Source of the DNA: JAVBQL01 sp031549085
GTDB lineage: Bacteria > Spirochaetota > GWE2-31-10 > MWDO01
Length of the DNA: 64,000 nucleotides
Direction: 5' to 3'
Assembly: GCA_031549085.1 (NCBI GenBank)
Contig: JAVBQL010000013.1
Span: 248,001-312,000 of the forward strand
In this document: positions 25,742-34,088 of the stretch, piece by piece
Numbering within the stretch: position 1 is the stretch's first letter
Layout: each line of letters opens with the position of its first letter
Translations under genes and position numbers: made by a program
Notes under the pieces: model-generated
What the model saw: only the letters and a program-made list of their open reading frames with translations
What the model was told of the DNA's origin: nothing
The model's database searches: none

Positions 25742-28624
25742 ATGAATGAAAAAAGTTTTAAAAAGGGAATTACTCTTTTTGGTAGCATGATAGCTTTTAC
25801 TATCATCGCTCTCTTTTCTATTATACTTTTGCCAAGCTGTGCAACAACTGATGGTGGCGACAATGGTGGAACGGATAATTTTAATGGAGGTCTCTCTGGC
25901 ACAACAACCACGATAAACCCAAAGGTTAAGGGGACGTGGGAGACGTCAGGTGAGACAATCGTAATCAGTGACACTGCGGTTGTGGTGACAGATAAATCGA
26001 ACCCATCAAATACAACAAGCTATGAGGTGGTTTCAAGTGACGGCGACAAGATCGTTGTGAAAGATCCTGCAGATCCAACAAAGACAATCGATATTGACTA
26101 TCAACTTACAAACAATGAGAGCGAGCTCTCACTCACAATCGACGGAACAACCTACGATACAACAAAGGTCGCAGGGGCAACTACGACGACTACAACTGTT
26201 CCGCCTCCAACAACCACAACCACAATAAACCCAAGACTTAAAGGAACGTGGGAGGGGACAAATGAGAGTGTCGTGATTACAAAAACTTCTATAGTTGTAA
26301 CCGACAAGGGCAACCCTGCCAATAACAAAACCTATGAGATAGTATCAGCTGATGGTGATAAATTCACGGTTAAAGATCCTGACGATGCGACGAAGACAAT
26401 CGATATCGACTACCTCTTTAAAGATTATGATACCGAGCTTGCACTTGCAATTGATGATGCAACGCATGATGTGATAAAAGAGATCGCTATGATCTACGTC
26501 TCAACCACAGGTAATGATGATAATGATGGAACTCCAGAGTCGCCTGTGAAGAGCCTATCGATGGGTGTTCTAATATCAAATGCCAAGAAAAACACAATCT
26601 ACATCGCAAAGGGTGACTATAGTGACCTTGCCAATATAGCGACCATCTATCCTCTTGATATAAGGGGTGGATATAGCGCAAGTTGGACTAGAGATAGCAG
26701 CGATGATAAGAGTAAGATAGAGGGCAAAGATGCCACTGCAAACTATATTGGTACTATCACTGCGATGGCAGGAAGCAAGATAGCACTCGAAAACCTTGAT
26801 ATCAAGGGAGCTAAATATAACAACCAAAATGCTTTTGGAATAGTCTATGGCGGCGACTTGAGTATGGACAATTGTGATATTGTTGGGGTAGATAGTGGGA
26901 CAATATCAGGCGGTGCTTATGGAATTTATAACTCCTCTAGCAGCACCTCAAATTTAAGTATTAGTGGTGCCACCATAACAGGTGCAGCAGGCACTGCTTC
27001 TGTGAATATTACTTATGCTGTTAATGGCAGCAACTTAACTATAAATAGTGGCACAATAACAGGTGCAAAAGACAATACTACAGTAAGTTGGGTTTATGGT
27101 GCTAGTGGCAGCAATTTAACTATAAATAGTGGTGCTGTAATAACAGGTGCGGCAGGTAGTGCTACAGTACGTTGGGTTTATGGTGTTAGTAGTAGCGGGA
27201 CATCAATAATCAGTGGTGGCACAATAACAGGTGCAAAAGATAGTGCTGCAGTGAGTAATAATATTTATGGCATTTACAATGGTGGTAGCAGCTCAAACAT
27301 AACTGTAGAGAACAGCTCTATAATAACAGGTGTAGCAGGGAATGTTACAACAAGTAGTTCTGCTAATGCTTATGGTATTAGTGGTAGCGGCACGGTTACC
27401 ATTAATGGTGCCACAGTAACAGGTGCAGCAGAGAGTACTTCTGTTAGTAGTGCTTGTGGTGTTAGCGGCAGCAACTTAACTATAAATAGTGGCACAATAA
27501 CAGGTGCAAAAGATAACACTACAGTACGTTGGGTTTATGGTGTTAGTAATAGCGGGACATCAATAATCAGTGGTGGCACAATAACAGGTGCAGCAGAGAG
27601 TGCTTCTGTTAGTAGTAGTGCTTATGCTGTTAGTAACAATAGTGAAAGCAGCCTAACTATAGAGAGTGGGGCAATAATAACAGGCGCAAAAAATAGTGCT
27701 AATGTAAAAAGTGTTTATGGCATTAATAATTATGGTAGTGTAACTATCAACAATGGTACCATAACAGCTGCAGCAGGTAGTGCTACTATAAGTTCTACTA
27801 GTTATAGTAGTGTTTATGGTATTAATAATGGTGGTACACTGACTATCAAGGCTGGTACAATAGTAGGTGCAAAAGATAATGTTAGTTTAAGTGGTAGTAG
27901 CGCCGATGCTTATGGTATTCGTAATGGTGCTTCTGCTGATGATACTGCTACAACAACTATCACTGGTGGCACAATAACACTTCTAGCAGGTAGTGCTACT
28001 ATAAGTTCTACTAGTTATAGTACTGTTTATGGTCTCTATAATGGTGGTGGTAGTAGGTCTACTAGTATAACAAATATCAGTGGCGGAACAATAACAGTCG
28101 CAACAGGTAGTGCTGTGTGTGATACTTATGGTGCTATTTATGGCCTCTACAATAATGCTGGCACTAATCGTACTAATAGTATACTAACCATCAGCGGCGG
28201 TACAACAACAGTGGCAGCCGGTAATGCTAAAGTAACTAGCCGCTCTGGCTCTAGTGGTACTGTTTGTGGTCTCTACAATAATGGTAGCGGTGATAGTAGT
28301 AGTAATGCTAGAACAACCATCAGTGGCGGTACAATAACAGTTGCAGCAAATAGTTCTGTTGTAAGTGCTACTACTTCTGGTAATATTTATGGTGTTAGAA
28401 CTTATAGTGGTAGCAACGGCGGCATTTCTAGTGCCACTGTCTCAAACTGTAACATATATGTAAGAGATACGACAACAACCACTGTAACAGGAACTATCAA
28501 TGTGTTATATAAAGATAGCAACTCCAAAATCTACAAGGGTACAGGGGCGGCTGCAAATATTTATGCAATAAAAGGTAGTGGCACAAATCTTTGGACAACA
28601 GGCTTTACATGGGACATTCCATAA
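25742..28624 (+). CDS. Large lipoprotein with duplicated N-terminal domain and repetitive beta-helix
   Basis: 960 residues. Lipoprotein signal with lipobox LLPSC, Cys33. Two copies of a roughly 80-residue domain (VKGTWETSGETIVISD and LKGTWEGTNESVVITK, both ending in a TIDIDY segment) are separated by Thr-rich linkers TTTTTTVPPPTTTTT. Then comes YVSTTGNDDNDGTPESPVKS, the start of a DUF1565-like pectate-lyase fold, and about 600 residues of Ser/Thr/Gly repeats around the unit SGGTITGA. It is probably a surface adhesin or polysaccharide-binding protein. Exact repeats in the DNA suggest expansion by recombination. Monocistronic, with its own terminator. Confidence 0.9.
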   Translation: MNEKSFKKGITLFGSMIAFTIIALFSIILLPSCATTDGGDNGGTDNFNGGLSGTTTTINPKVKGTWETSGETIVISDTAVVVTDKSNPSNTTSYEVVSSDGDKIVVKDPADPTKTIDIDYQLTNNESELSLTIDGTTYDTTKVAGATTTTTTVPPPTTTTTINPRLKGTWEGTNESVVITKTSIVVTDKGNPANNKTYEIVSADGDKFTVKDPDDATKTIDIDYLFKDYDTELALAIDDATHDVIKEIAMIYVSTTGNDDNDGTPESPVKSLSMGVLISNAKKNTIYIAKGDYSDLANIATIYPLDIRGGYSASWTRDSSDDKSKIEGKDATANYIGTITAMAGSKIALENLDIKGAKYNNQNAFGIVYGGDLSMDNCDIVGVDSGTISGGAYGIYNSSSSTSNLSISGATITGAAGTASVNITYAVNGSNLTINSGTITGAKDNTTVSWVYGASGSNLTINSGAVITGAAGSATVRWVYGVSSSGTSIISGGTITGAKDSAAVSNNIYGIYNGGSSSNITVENSSIITGVAGNVTTSSSANAYGISGSGTVTINGATVTGAAESTSVSSACGVSGSNLTINSGTITGAKDNTTVRWVYGVSNSGTSIISGGTITGAAESASVSSSAYAVSNNSESSLTIESGAIITGAKNSANVKSVYGINNYGSVTINNGTITAAAGSATISSTSYSSVYGINNGGTLTIKAGTIVGAKDNVSLSGSSADAYGIRNGASADDTATTTITGGTITLLAGSATISSTSYSTVYGLYNGGGSRSTSITNISGGTITVATGSAVCDTYGAIYGLYNNAGTNRTNSILTISGGTTTVAAGNAKVTSRSGSSGTVCGLYNNGSGDSSSNARTTISGGTITVAANSSVVSATTSGNIYGVRTYSGSNGGISSATVSNCNIYVRDTTTTTVTGTINVLYKDSNSKIYKGTGAAANIYAIKGSGTNLWTTGFTWDIP

Positions 28625-28663
28625 AAATAGCTTTCACTAATAAACTTTAAGTGAATAGTGCCA

Positions 28664-28695
28664 AGAGAGACTCTTTTTGGGGAGTCTCTCTTTTT
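28664..28695 (+). terminator. Terminator of the beta-helix lipoprotein gene
   Basis: AGAGAGACTC / GAGTCTCTCT perfect 10-base stem with a T-rich tail, 40 bases after the stop. Confidence 0.93.
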
Positions 28696-28763
28696 AATTA
28701 AAGTTAAAAAAACACTATTCAAAAAGATAGATTTAAAGCCCATTGCTTCGTAACAAAAAAATC

Positions 28764-28791
28764 TTGATTTATCCATAAAATAAACTATAAT
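28764..28791 (+). promoter_or_regulatory. Sigma70-type promoter of RNA copy B
   Basis: TTGATT (28764-28769), 16-base spacer, TATAAT (28786-28791). Spacer and boxes are identical to copy A. Confidence 0.75.
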
Positions 28792-28797
28792 GTGGTT

Positions 28798-28862
28798 TGA
28801 TACGGTTTCGGTGTCCAAGCTTGAGGTTCACGCCCTTATAGGTTTGGAGACCTGCCTTTTTT
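28798..28862 (+). ncRNA. Putative non-coding RNA, copy B (short form)
   Basis: About 65 nt from the expected start to T6 at 28857-28862. It keeps the first hairpin of copy A (CCAAGCTTGAGG with CCTTATAGGTTTGG). The apical loop differs (TTCACG against TACTCA), as expected for a structure-constrained RNA. It lacks the second hairpin, so it is either a deletion derivative or the minimal form. Confidence 0.45.
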
Positions 28863-28964
28863 GGAACTTTAAACTAAAATAAGATGTTGCTACCATGCCT
28901 TTTAAAGCGCAATTGTCTTTGGCCTGCTGCTCCCTTTTATTCTTTTTATTGCACTTACTTATTT

Positions 28965-29305
28965 AATAACATTCATAATGATAACACTTTTCGTATAGCT
29001 CTATTGTTATAAACGTCCTATAAACATCAAATTAGCACTACAACTATATCTTTGGTTTCCTTGTCACAAAGATATCTAATGAGCGAATGGCACTCAAAAT
29101 AAAAAAAAGAAAAAGTAAATATTTAGAGGGTGGGATTTTATCCCTCCTCTAAATATTTATTCTCTCTTCTTTCTCTTTTTTGAGTAGCATTCACTCGTTA
29201 TAGCTTTTTATAGTGATGAGTAATACAAAAATAGTATATATTATTAGTGTTATATTATTATGATGCTTGTGACAAGTAAGTTGTATTGATAGTGATAAAT
29301 GATAT
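28965..29305 (+). repeat. Palindromic element copy E7 (centre variant 2)
   Basis: Central hairpin 29117-29158, AAATATTTAGAGG / CCTCTAAATATTT around GTGGGATTTTATCCCT. Same centre and orientation as E8, 2.03 kb away. The left outer arm starts ACATTCATAATGATAACACT. Confidence 0.9.
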
Positions 29306-29319
29306 ATATAAAATGTTAT

Positions 29320-30888
29320 CTAAAAAGATTCATAGAAAATTTTATTAGCAGGATTCTCTGCTATCAATTCAGAAACTAGCTCTTTAATATCTGCCTCACC
29401 AACAAGCAATTTCTCAATTATCTCTCTCAATAGTTTTGTCCTCTTTAAGACCCCCTCATGAAGATAGACTCTATATCCATCAAGAGTGCTCTTTGCAACC
29501 CCATACTCTTTTGTAATAACACTCAAAACAGCCAAATTGTAGTATGGCTCATAGTTAGATGGGTTCTCATTAATTGACAACTGAAATGACTCTTTAGCAT
29601 CTTCATATTGCTCAAAAACCATAAATGCCCTCCCCCTATTGTTATAGTTGGAGCTGCTCTTTGGTGTAAGATTAAGCAGTGCCCTATAGGAAGATTTTGC
29701 CTCATCATACTTTTCAAGCGTTGCAAGAAGATCTCCCCTCTTCATATATGGGAAATCATAGTTTGGATTTAGCTCTATTGTCCTGTTGTAATAGTGAAAA
29801 GCATCATCATACTTGCCCAATGCACAGAGAGAGTCTGCCATTCTCTCATTTGCCTTTGGATTGTTCTCATCCATATCCAAAACCATTTTATACACTATTA
29901 TTGCATTAAAATAGTCTCTTATATGGTAGAGGGAGTCACCTTTTTTTATATATGTATCAATCTTTTCTCTATTAAGATGTATGGCCACATCATAGAATTC
30001 TATTGCTTTTTCATAATTACCTGTAAAGTTATATAGGTCTCCCTTCCTTAGAAATGGATACTCATAACTATAATCAACTGCAATTGCCCTATCATAATAG
30101 TTCAAAGCCTCATCATACTTGTCTATGAAGAAATAGATATCCCCTATTGCACATAAACACTGCAAATTATCTGGCTCAAGTCTTAAAATGTCATTATAAG
30201 TTTTTATAGCATCATCATATCTGCCTAAAAAGTTGTAGTGTTTTGCTTTTTTTAAAAGTTCAGAATTATCAATATTGCTGGCTTCATTACTATTTTCATT
30301 ATGGATATCATTAACTTCTCTCTTTTTTGGTTCCTCATTTTTTATTTCAATTTTAGTGTAGTTATCATTATCATCACTATTATAATCTCTATTGTGTTCT
30401 ATATGAGTCTCATCTTGTCTTTTTAATTTGTCATCTTCATTAAATTTTGATAGATAGTTTTGATATATTTCTCTTATATTTTTATGCTGAATAAATTGCA
30501 AAATAGTAATAGTTATCAATATAATTACTATCAGGATAGCCATAAAGAGAATCTTCATTGAGAGCTTCGAAAGATATAACTTGTTTTCCGCTCTCTCTTT
30601 TTCAATAATATTTTTTAATATATTATCTATTTTTTTATTAATAGACTCATCTTCCAAAGATAGCTCTGTGTTCTCACTATCCTCATCTAAAAAATAGATT
30701 ATGTTGCTCTCATCTGAAGTGGCTGCTTCATTCTGTTTTTTGATATTTTTAGAGTTATTAGAATTTACATCGTATAAAAGTGAAAGAAGCAGAGAGAACA
30801 GTAATATAAGTGAAACAAATATTGTTAAATAGGATACTGTTTGAAATAAACTAAGTGAGCCAATAAGATTTTTTATATTTTTATTCAC
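29320..30888 (-). CDS. Membrane-anchored TPR protein
   Basis: 522 residues. Two membrane helices at about 18-40 and 108-130 enclose a short acidic segment. A charged Asn/Asp/Glu linker follows to about 205, then roughly eight TPR units to about 450 (LGRYDDAIKTYNDILRLEPD, IDKYDEALNYYDRAIAVD, LGKYDDAFHYYNRTIELNP). It is probably a membrane-attached assembly platform. I cannot name a partner. The gene is flanked by like-centred elements E7 and E8. Confidence 0.88.
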   Translation of the reverse strand: MNKNIKNLIGSLSLFQTVSYLTIFVSLILLFSLLLSLLYDVNSNNSKNIKKQNEAATSDESNIIYFLDEDSENTELSLEDESINKKIDNILKNIIEKERAENKLYLSKLSMKILFMAILIVIILITITILQFIQHKNIREIYQNYLSKFNEDDKLKRQDETHIEHNRDYNSDDNDNYTKIEIKNEEPKKREVNDIHNENSNEASNIDNSELLKKAKHYNFLGRYDDAIKTYNDILRLEPDNLQCLCAIGDIYFFIDKYDEALNYYDRAIAVDYSYEYPFLRKGDLYNFTGNYEKAIEFYDVAIHLNREKIDTYIKKGDSLYHIRDYFNAIIVYKMVLDMDENNPKANERMADSLCALGKYDDAFHYYNRTIELNPNYDFPYMKRGDLLATLEKYDEAKSSYRALLNLTPKSSSNYNNRGRAFMVFEQYEDAKESFQLSINENPSNYEPYYNLAVLSVITKEYGVAKSTLDGYRVYLHEGVLKRTKLLREIIEKLLVGEADIKELVSELIAENPANKIFYESF

Positions 30889-31004
30889 AAACTTACCTTA
30901 CAATTATTTTAAACTTTCTATAATAGTTTCGGTTTTTTACCATCATTAACTTGATTTTTTTCTTTTTGAGCAGCTCTTTTCATTATATAGTTGCAGATAA
31001 TTCA

Positions 31005-31345
31005 ACAACCTAGTTTTTTGTATAACTTTATTGTTATAGTATCCTATCAACATCAAATTAGCTATATAACTTTATTTCTAGTTTCCTTGTCATTACTAAA
31101 ATATATAATGAGCGAATGTTACTCAAAAGAAAAGAAAAAAAGAAAAAGTAAATATTTAGAGGGTGGGATTTTATCCCTCCTCTAAATATTTATTCTCTCT
31201 TCTTTCTCTTTTTTAAGTAGCGTTTACTCCTTATATCTCTACCTAATGATAAGTAAACCTAAAAAGTAAGTACATAGACTCATTAGAACTTGGATAAGTC
31301 TATTTCTAACAATATAGTTTTTTGTATGGCTTCATCATTTGAATA
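31005..31345 (+). repeat. Palindromic element copy E8 (centre variant 2)
   Basis: Central hairpin 31150-31191, the same as E7. Left arm ATAATGAGCGAATGTTACTC and right arm AAGTAGCGTTTACTCCTTAT. It lies 50 bases upstream of the tRNA promoter. Confidence 0.9.
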
Positions 31346-31393
31346 TATATCAATATTAAACTAGCAAGTGGTGTCAAAAAATAAAAAAAATGC

Positions 31394-31422
31394 TTGACAA
31401 ACAGAGATAAAGATTGTATATC
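31394..31422 (+). promoter_or_regulatory. Promoter of the tRNA-Thr/tRNA-Tyr operon
   Basis: Perfect TTGACA (31394-31399), 17-base spacer, TATATC (31417-31422), 18 bases before the tRNA-Thr 5' end. Confidence 0.8.
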
Positions 31423-31440
31423 ACTATTTATAAAATATTT

Positions 31441-31514
31441 GCTGGCTTAGCTCAATCTGGCAGAGCAGCTGACTTGTAATCAGCAGGTTGCGGGTTCAAT
31501 TCCCATAGCCAGCT
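31441..31514 (+). tRNA. tRNA-Thr (anticodon TGT)
   Basis: Full cloverleaf of 74 nt: acceptor GCTGGCT / AGCCAGC, anticodon stem GCTGA / TCAGC with loop CTTGTAA, and T-arm GCGGG-TTCAATT-CCCAT. CCA is not encoded. Confidence 0.96.
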
Positions 31515-31525
31515 ATTTTTTTATC

Positions 31526-31608
<83 letters not shown>

Positions 31609-31633
31609 ATCTTATCTTTACACTGCAACAATT

Positions 31634-31661
31634 GGCACACTACAGAGTGCCTCTTTTTTTT
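31634..31661 (+). terminator. Terminator of the tRNA operon
   Basis: GGCAC / GTGCC stem with an 8-base loop and a long T-tail. Confidence 0.85.
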
Positions 31662-31709
31662 AAAATAAACTAAACATTAAAAAGTAGATTGTTCAATTTT
31701 GTCACTGTT

Positions 31710-31775
31710 ATGGATGATAGGGATAAATTTGTAGAAATCCAAAAGAAGTATAAAAAAGAGATGAGGAAGAAATGA
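31710..31775 (+). CDS. Possible 21-residue leader peptide overlapping the HAD gene start
   Basis: Frame MDDRDKFVEIQKKYKKEMRK ends with TGA overlapping the ATG of the HAD gene (ATGA). Its Lys-rich composition and overlap suggest translational coupling, but no good ribosome site precedes it, so it could be chance. Confidence 0.3.
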   Translation: MDDRDKFVEIQKKYKKEMRKK

Positions 31776-32464
31776 AGAACTTTAATATAAAAGGTTTTAT
31801 ATTTGATTTAGATGGAACACTCTTGGATAGTGAGCCTGCCTATCTTTTGGCAGATATGATCCTTCTTAAAGAGTATGGAATAGAGTTTACAAAAGAGATG
31901 AAAGAGAAATATATAGGGGCTGGAAATCTTGAAGAGATGAAAGATTTCAAAAAAATGTACAAAAATATTCATGAAACAGTAGATGAACTTGTAGATAAAA
32001 AAAATAGAATCTATCTTGATATAATAGGCAAGGGTGTGCCTGTTTATGAGAAGATGTTTAATATGCTTAAGCATGCAAAATCTTTGGGACTAAAGACAGC
32101 TTTAGCATCTGGCACTTCACAAGAGGTTTTGGAAAAGATACTATCAAATCTTGATTTAGAAAAATATTTTGATACTTTTTTAAGTACAGAGCTTGTTGGA
32201 GCAAGTAAACCAAACCCTGCCGTTTTTTTGGAGTCTTTAAATAGATTGGGGCTAGATAGTAATGAGTGTGTTGTCTTTGAAGACTCACATCATGGTGTTG
32301 TTGCTGCAAAAAAAGCTAATATCCCATGTGTTGCAACACCATACCTTATAAACAGGCCTTTAGAAAAAGAGTTTTATGAAACAGAAATTTTATTCAAAAA
32401 TGGTATGGACGAATTTTCTGAAGAGCATGTATTGAAGCACTTTGGCTTACCTGATAAAGTTTAG
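31772..32464 (+). CDS. HAD-superfamily hydrolase, beta-phosphoglucomutase-like
   Basis: 230 residues. Motif I FIFDLDGTLLDSEP, motif II as ALASGTSQE, motif III GASKPNPAVF, and motif IV VVFEDSHHGVVAAKKA; a helical cap domain lies between motifs I and II (subclass IA). These are sugar-phosphate phosphatases or mutases. The FDLDGTLLDSEP form with GxSKPxP is closest to the PGMB/2-deoxyglucose-6-phosphatase group. The substrate is undetermined. Confidence 0.9.
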   Translation: MKNFNIKGFIFDLDGTLLDSEPAYLLADMILLKEYGIEFTKEMKEKYIGAGNLEEMKDFKKMYKNIHETVDELVDKKNRIYLDIIGKGVPVYEKMFNMLKHAKSLGLKTALASGTSQEVLEKILSNLDLEKYFDTFLSTELVGASKPNPAVFLESLNRLGLDSNECVVFEDSHHGVVAAKKANIPCVATPYLINRPLEKEFYETEILFKNGMDEFSEEHVLKHFGLPDKV

Positions 32465-32465
32465 A

Positions 32466-33362
32466 TTAGACTGTCTCTTTTTCTGTTTCACCTTTAAGTT
32501 CTTTTAACTCTTTTGAAGCAAGCTCATAAAAACTCTTTGATTTTTCAAGGATCTCTTTTGGCTTATTAACATTTGCCTTACCCATTCCAAAGAGCTTTCC
32601 AAATCCAGATTTCATCTCTTCAAGATCAGATATTCTCTTATTTGCATTTTTTTTATCACCATATAGGTATTTCAAAGCATTATTAAGATACAAAAGCCCA
32701 TCATACCCATAGTCCTTATCAATATCAGGTCCCAAAACAGAGACATTCTCTATTAGCTGCTCTTTTTTCATATCAAGCTCCAAAGCGTGGTTATAGAAAA
32801 ACATTGCTTTTCTATAACATGTTTCAGCAAGATAATCATAGTATTCATATGGACTCTCTTTATTTAGATCCTCAAATAGAAATCCTGCCCTCATACTGCA
32901 AATTGCCTGCTTTACTGTTGGGGTACACTTCTTACTGATAAAATCATAGCACATAGCTGCAAGGACATAGCTTGCTGCACCAGAGTGCAAGGTTCTGAAA
33001 GTACTGAAATCTACATTTTCTCCAACCATCTTTTGAACAAGATCAATTCTTTCAACTCTCTTTTCGGAGAGGAAATCAATCTTATCAGGCATAACTTTGT
33101 TGAAGTCTGCTGGTAGTGACGCATAAAAACAGTTTGGACAAACAATTATGTAGTAAACAAGTGGATATATCTTTCCATAAGTTTGACTTGGCTTAAATGT
33201 TCTATGAAGCAAGATGGTAATATCTCCAGCAATTAGCCGTCCACTACCTGTCATAAGATTTTCTTTATATATATCAGTGTCACATATAGGACATGTTATA
33301 TGCTCTTTTGATAAAAAGGTAACTTTTGGTCTAAATGTTCCTTCTGCTTTAATTGGATCCAT
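32466..33362 (-). CDS. DUF2225 family protein with zinc-ribbon motifs
   Basis: 298 residues. N-terminal CPICD and CPNCF knuckles about 60 residues apart form a probable zinc site; the C-terminal half is helical and TPR-like (YYDYLAETCYRKAMFFYNHA, LYLNNALKYLYGDKKNA). This matches DUF2225, a family of unknown function frequent in spirochaetes and Firmicutes. It converges with the HAD gene, one base between stops. No signal peptide. Confidence 0.8.
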   Translation of the reverse strand: MDPIKAEGTFRPKVTFLSKEHITCPICDTDIYKENLMTGSGRLIAGDITILLHRTFKPSQTYGKIYPLVYYIIVCPNCFYASLPADFNKVMPDKIDFLSEKRVERIDLVQKMVGENVDFSTFRTLHSGAASYVLAAMCYDFISKKCTPTVKQAICSMRAGFLFEDLNKESPYEYYDYLAETCYRKAMFFYNHALELDMKKEQLIENVSVLGPDIDKDYGYDGLLYLNNALKYLYGDKKNANKRISDLEEMKSGFGKLFGMGKANVNKPKEILEKSKSFYELASKELKELKGETEKETV

Positions 33363-33426
33363 AATAATTATATCTCCCTCTTAAATAAAGAATCAATTTT
33401 TTTTTAATAAACAAGGTTTGATTCTT

Positions 33427-33503
33427 TGCAATATACAACTAAAATTTTTTGTATTAAATCGCTTAAGCGATTTAATACAAAAAACGACTTTGTATATAGC
33501 AAG
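33427..33503. repeat. Long cruciform with a 40-bp perfect palindromic core
   Basis: TTTTTTGTATTAAATCGC, TTAA, then its exact complement (33445-33484). Outer segments TTGCAATATACAA and TTGTATATAGCAA extend the pairing. T-runs flank both sides. It lies between the acpS stop and the DUF2225 start, so it can serve as the acpS terminator. Confidence 0.8.
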
Positions 33504-33544
33504 AAATTAAACCAGCCACCTCTTTATTTAGTAAAAAACTAACT

Positions 33545-33582
33545 TTTGTTCCCTCTTTTTGATAAAAGGGCGAGGGGGTTTA
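33545..33582. repeat. GC-rich short hairpin repeat
   Basis: CCCTCTTTTTGATAAAAGGG followed by CGAGGGGG; a member of the small C-run/G-run hairpin family seen at 36717, 53445, 55680, 58060 and 59290. Confidence 0.55.
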
Positions 33583-33599
33583 GAAAATTTGTTAAAACT

Positions 33600-33968
33600 T
33601 TATTCTATAACAACCACTGCAACAGCAGCCTCTCTCTCATGTGATAGTGAGACAAAAATAGCTCTACTTTCTAGTTTATCAAAAAGCTCTTTGGTTTTGC
33701 CATATAAAACCAATGTGGGTTTTCCAAGCTCATCTTTTACTATCTCAATCTCTCTAAACGAGAGCCCCTTTCTAAAACCAATACCCATGGCTTTGGAAAA
33801 AGCCTCTTTTGCTGCAAAGCGAACAGCAAAAGCCTCACTTTTGCGGCGCTTTCTATTATTACAGTATATAATCTCATTTTCGGTAAAAATCTTATTTATA
33901 AAAGAGTTATCTTCACTTAATCTGTCAAATCTTTTTACACTGCAAATATCAATGCCTATACCCTTCAT
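33600..33968 (-). CDS. acpS: Holo-[acyl-carrier-protein] synthase
   Basis: 122 residues. GIGIDICSVKRF at the N terminus and RFAAKEAFSKAMG are the two signature motifs of AcpS, holding the Mg-binding Asp8 and Glu/Lys residues. It transfers 4'-phosphopantetheine from CoA to apo-ACP. It lies about 120 bases downstream of fabI in the same direction, which forms a small fatty acid synthesis group. Confidence 0.96.
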   Translation of the reverse strand: MKGIGIDICSVKRFDRLSEDNSFINKIFTENEIIYCNNRKRRKSEAFAVRFAAKEAFSKAMGIGFRKGLSFREIEIVKDELGKPTLVLYGKTKELFDKLESRAIFVSLSHEREAAVAVVVIE

Positions 33969-34088
33969 AATCTATCAATCTCTTTTGTTAATATATTTAA
34001 CTTTGGCTGCAAAAAGCAATAGTTAAAAAAATAAAAAAAGTTCTCTGCTATTCTCAAAATAACAGAGAACCATAATTTCAAAGTATAA

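Larger units (their letters stand above)
28700..28950 (+). repeat. RNA-locus inverted repeat, copy B
   Basis: Opposite orientation to copy A at 21190-21556. It starts immediately after a terminator, as copy A does, and is followed directly by palindromic element E7. It lacks the second hairpin of copy A: GGTTTGGA joins directly to GACCTGCC and T6. Confidence 0.88.

Noticed and set aside
30991..31185. 64-residue frame inside element E8
   Set aside because: It runs through the palindrome arms and has no ribosome site; equivalent frames are not kept in the other copies.
10950..31345. CRISPR array from the repeated elements
   Set aside because: Units are hundreds of bases and thousands of bases apart, with no regular spacers and no cas genes.
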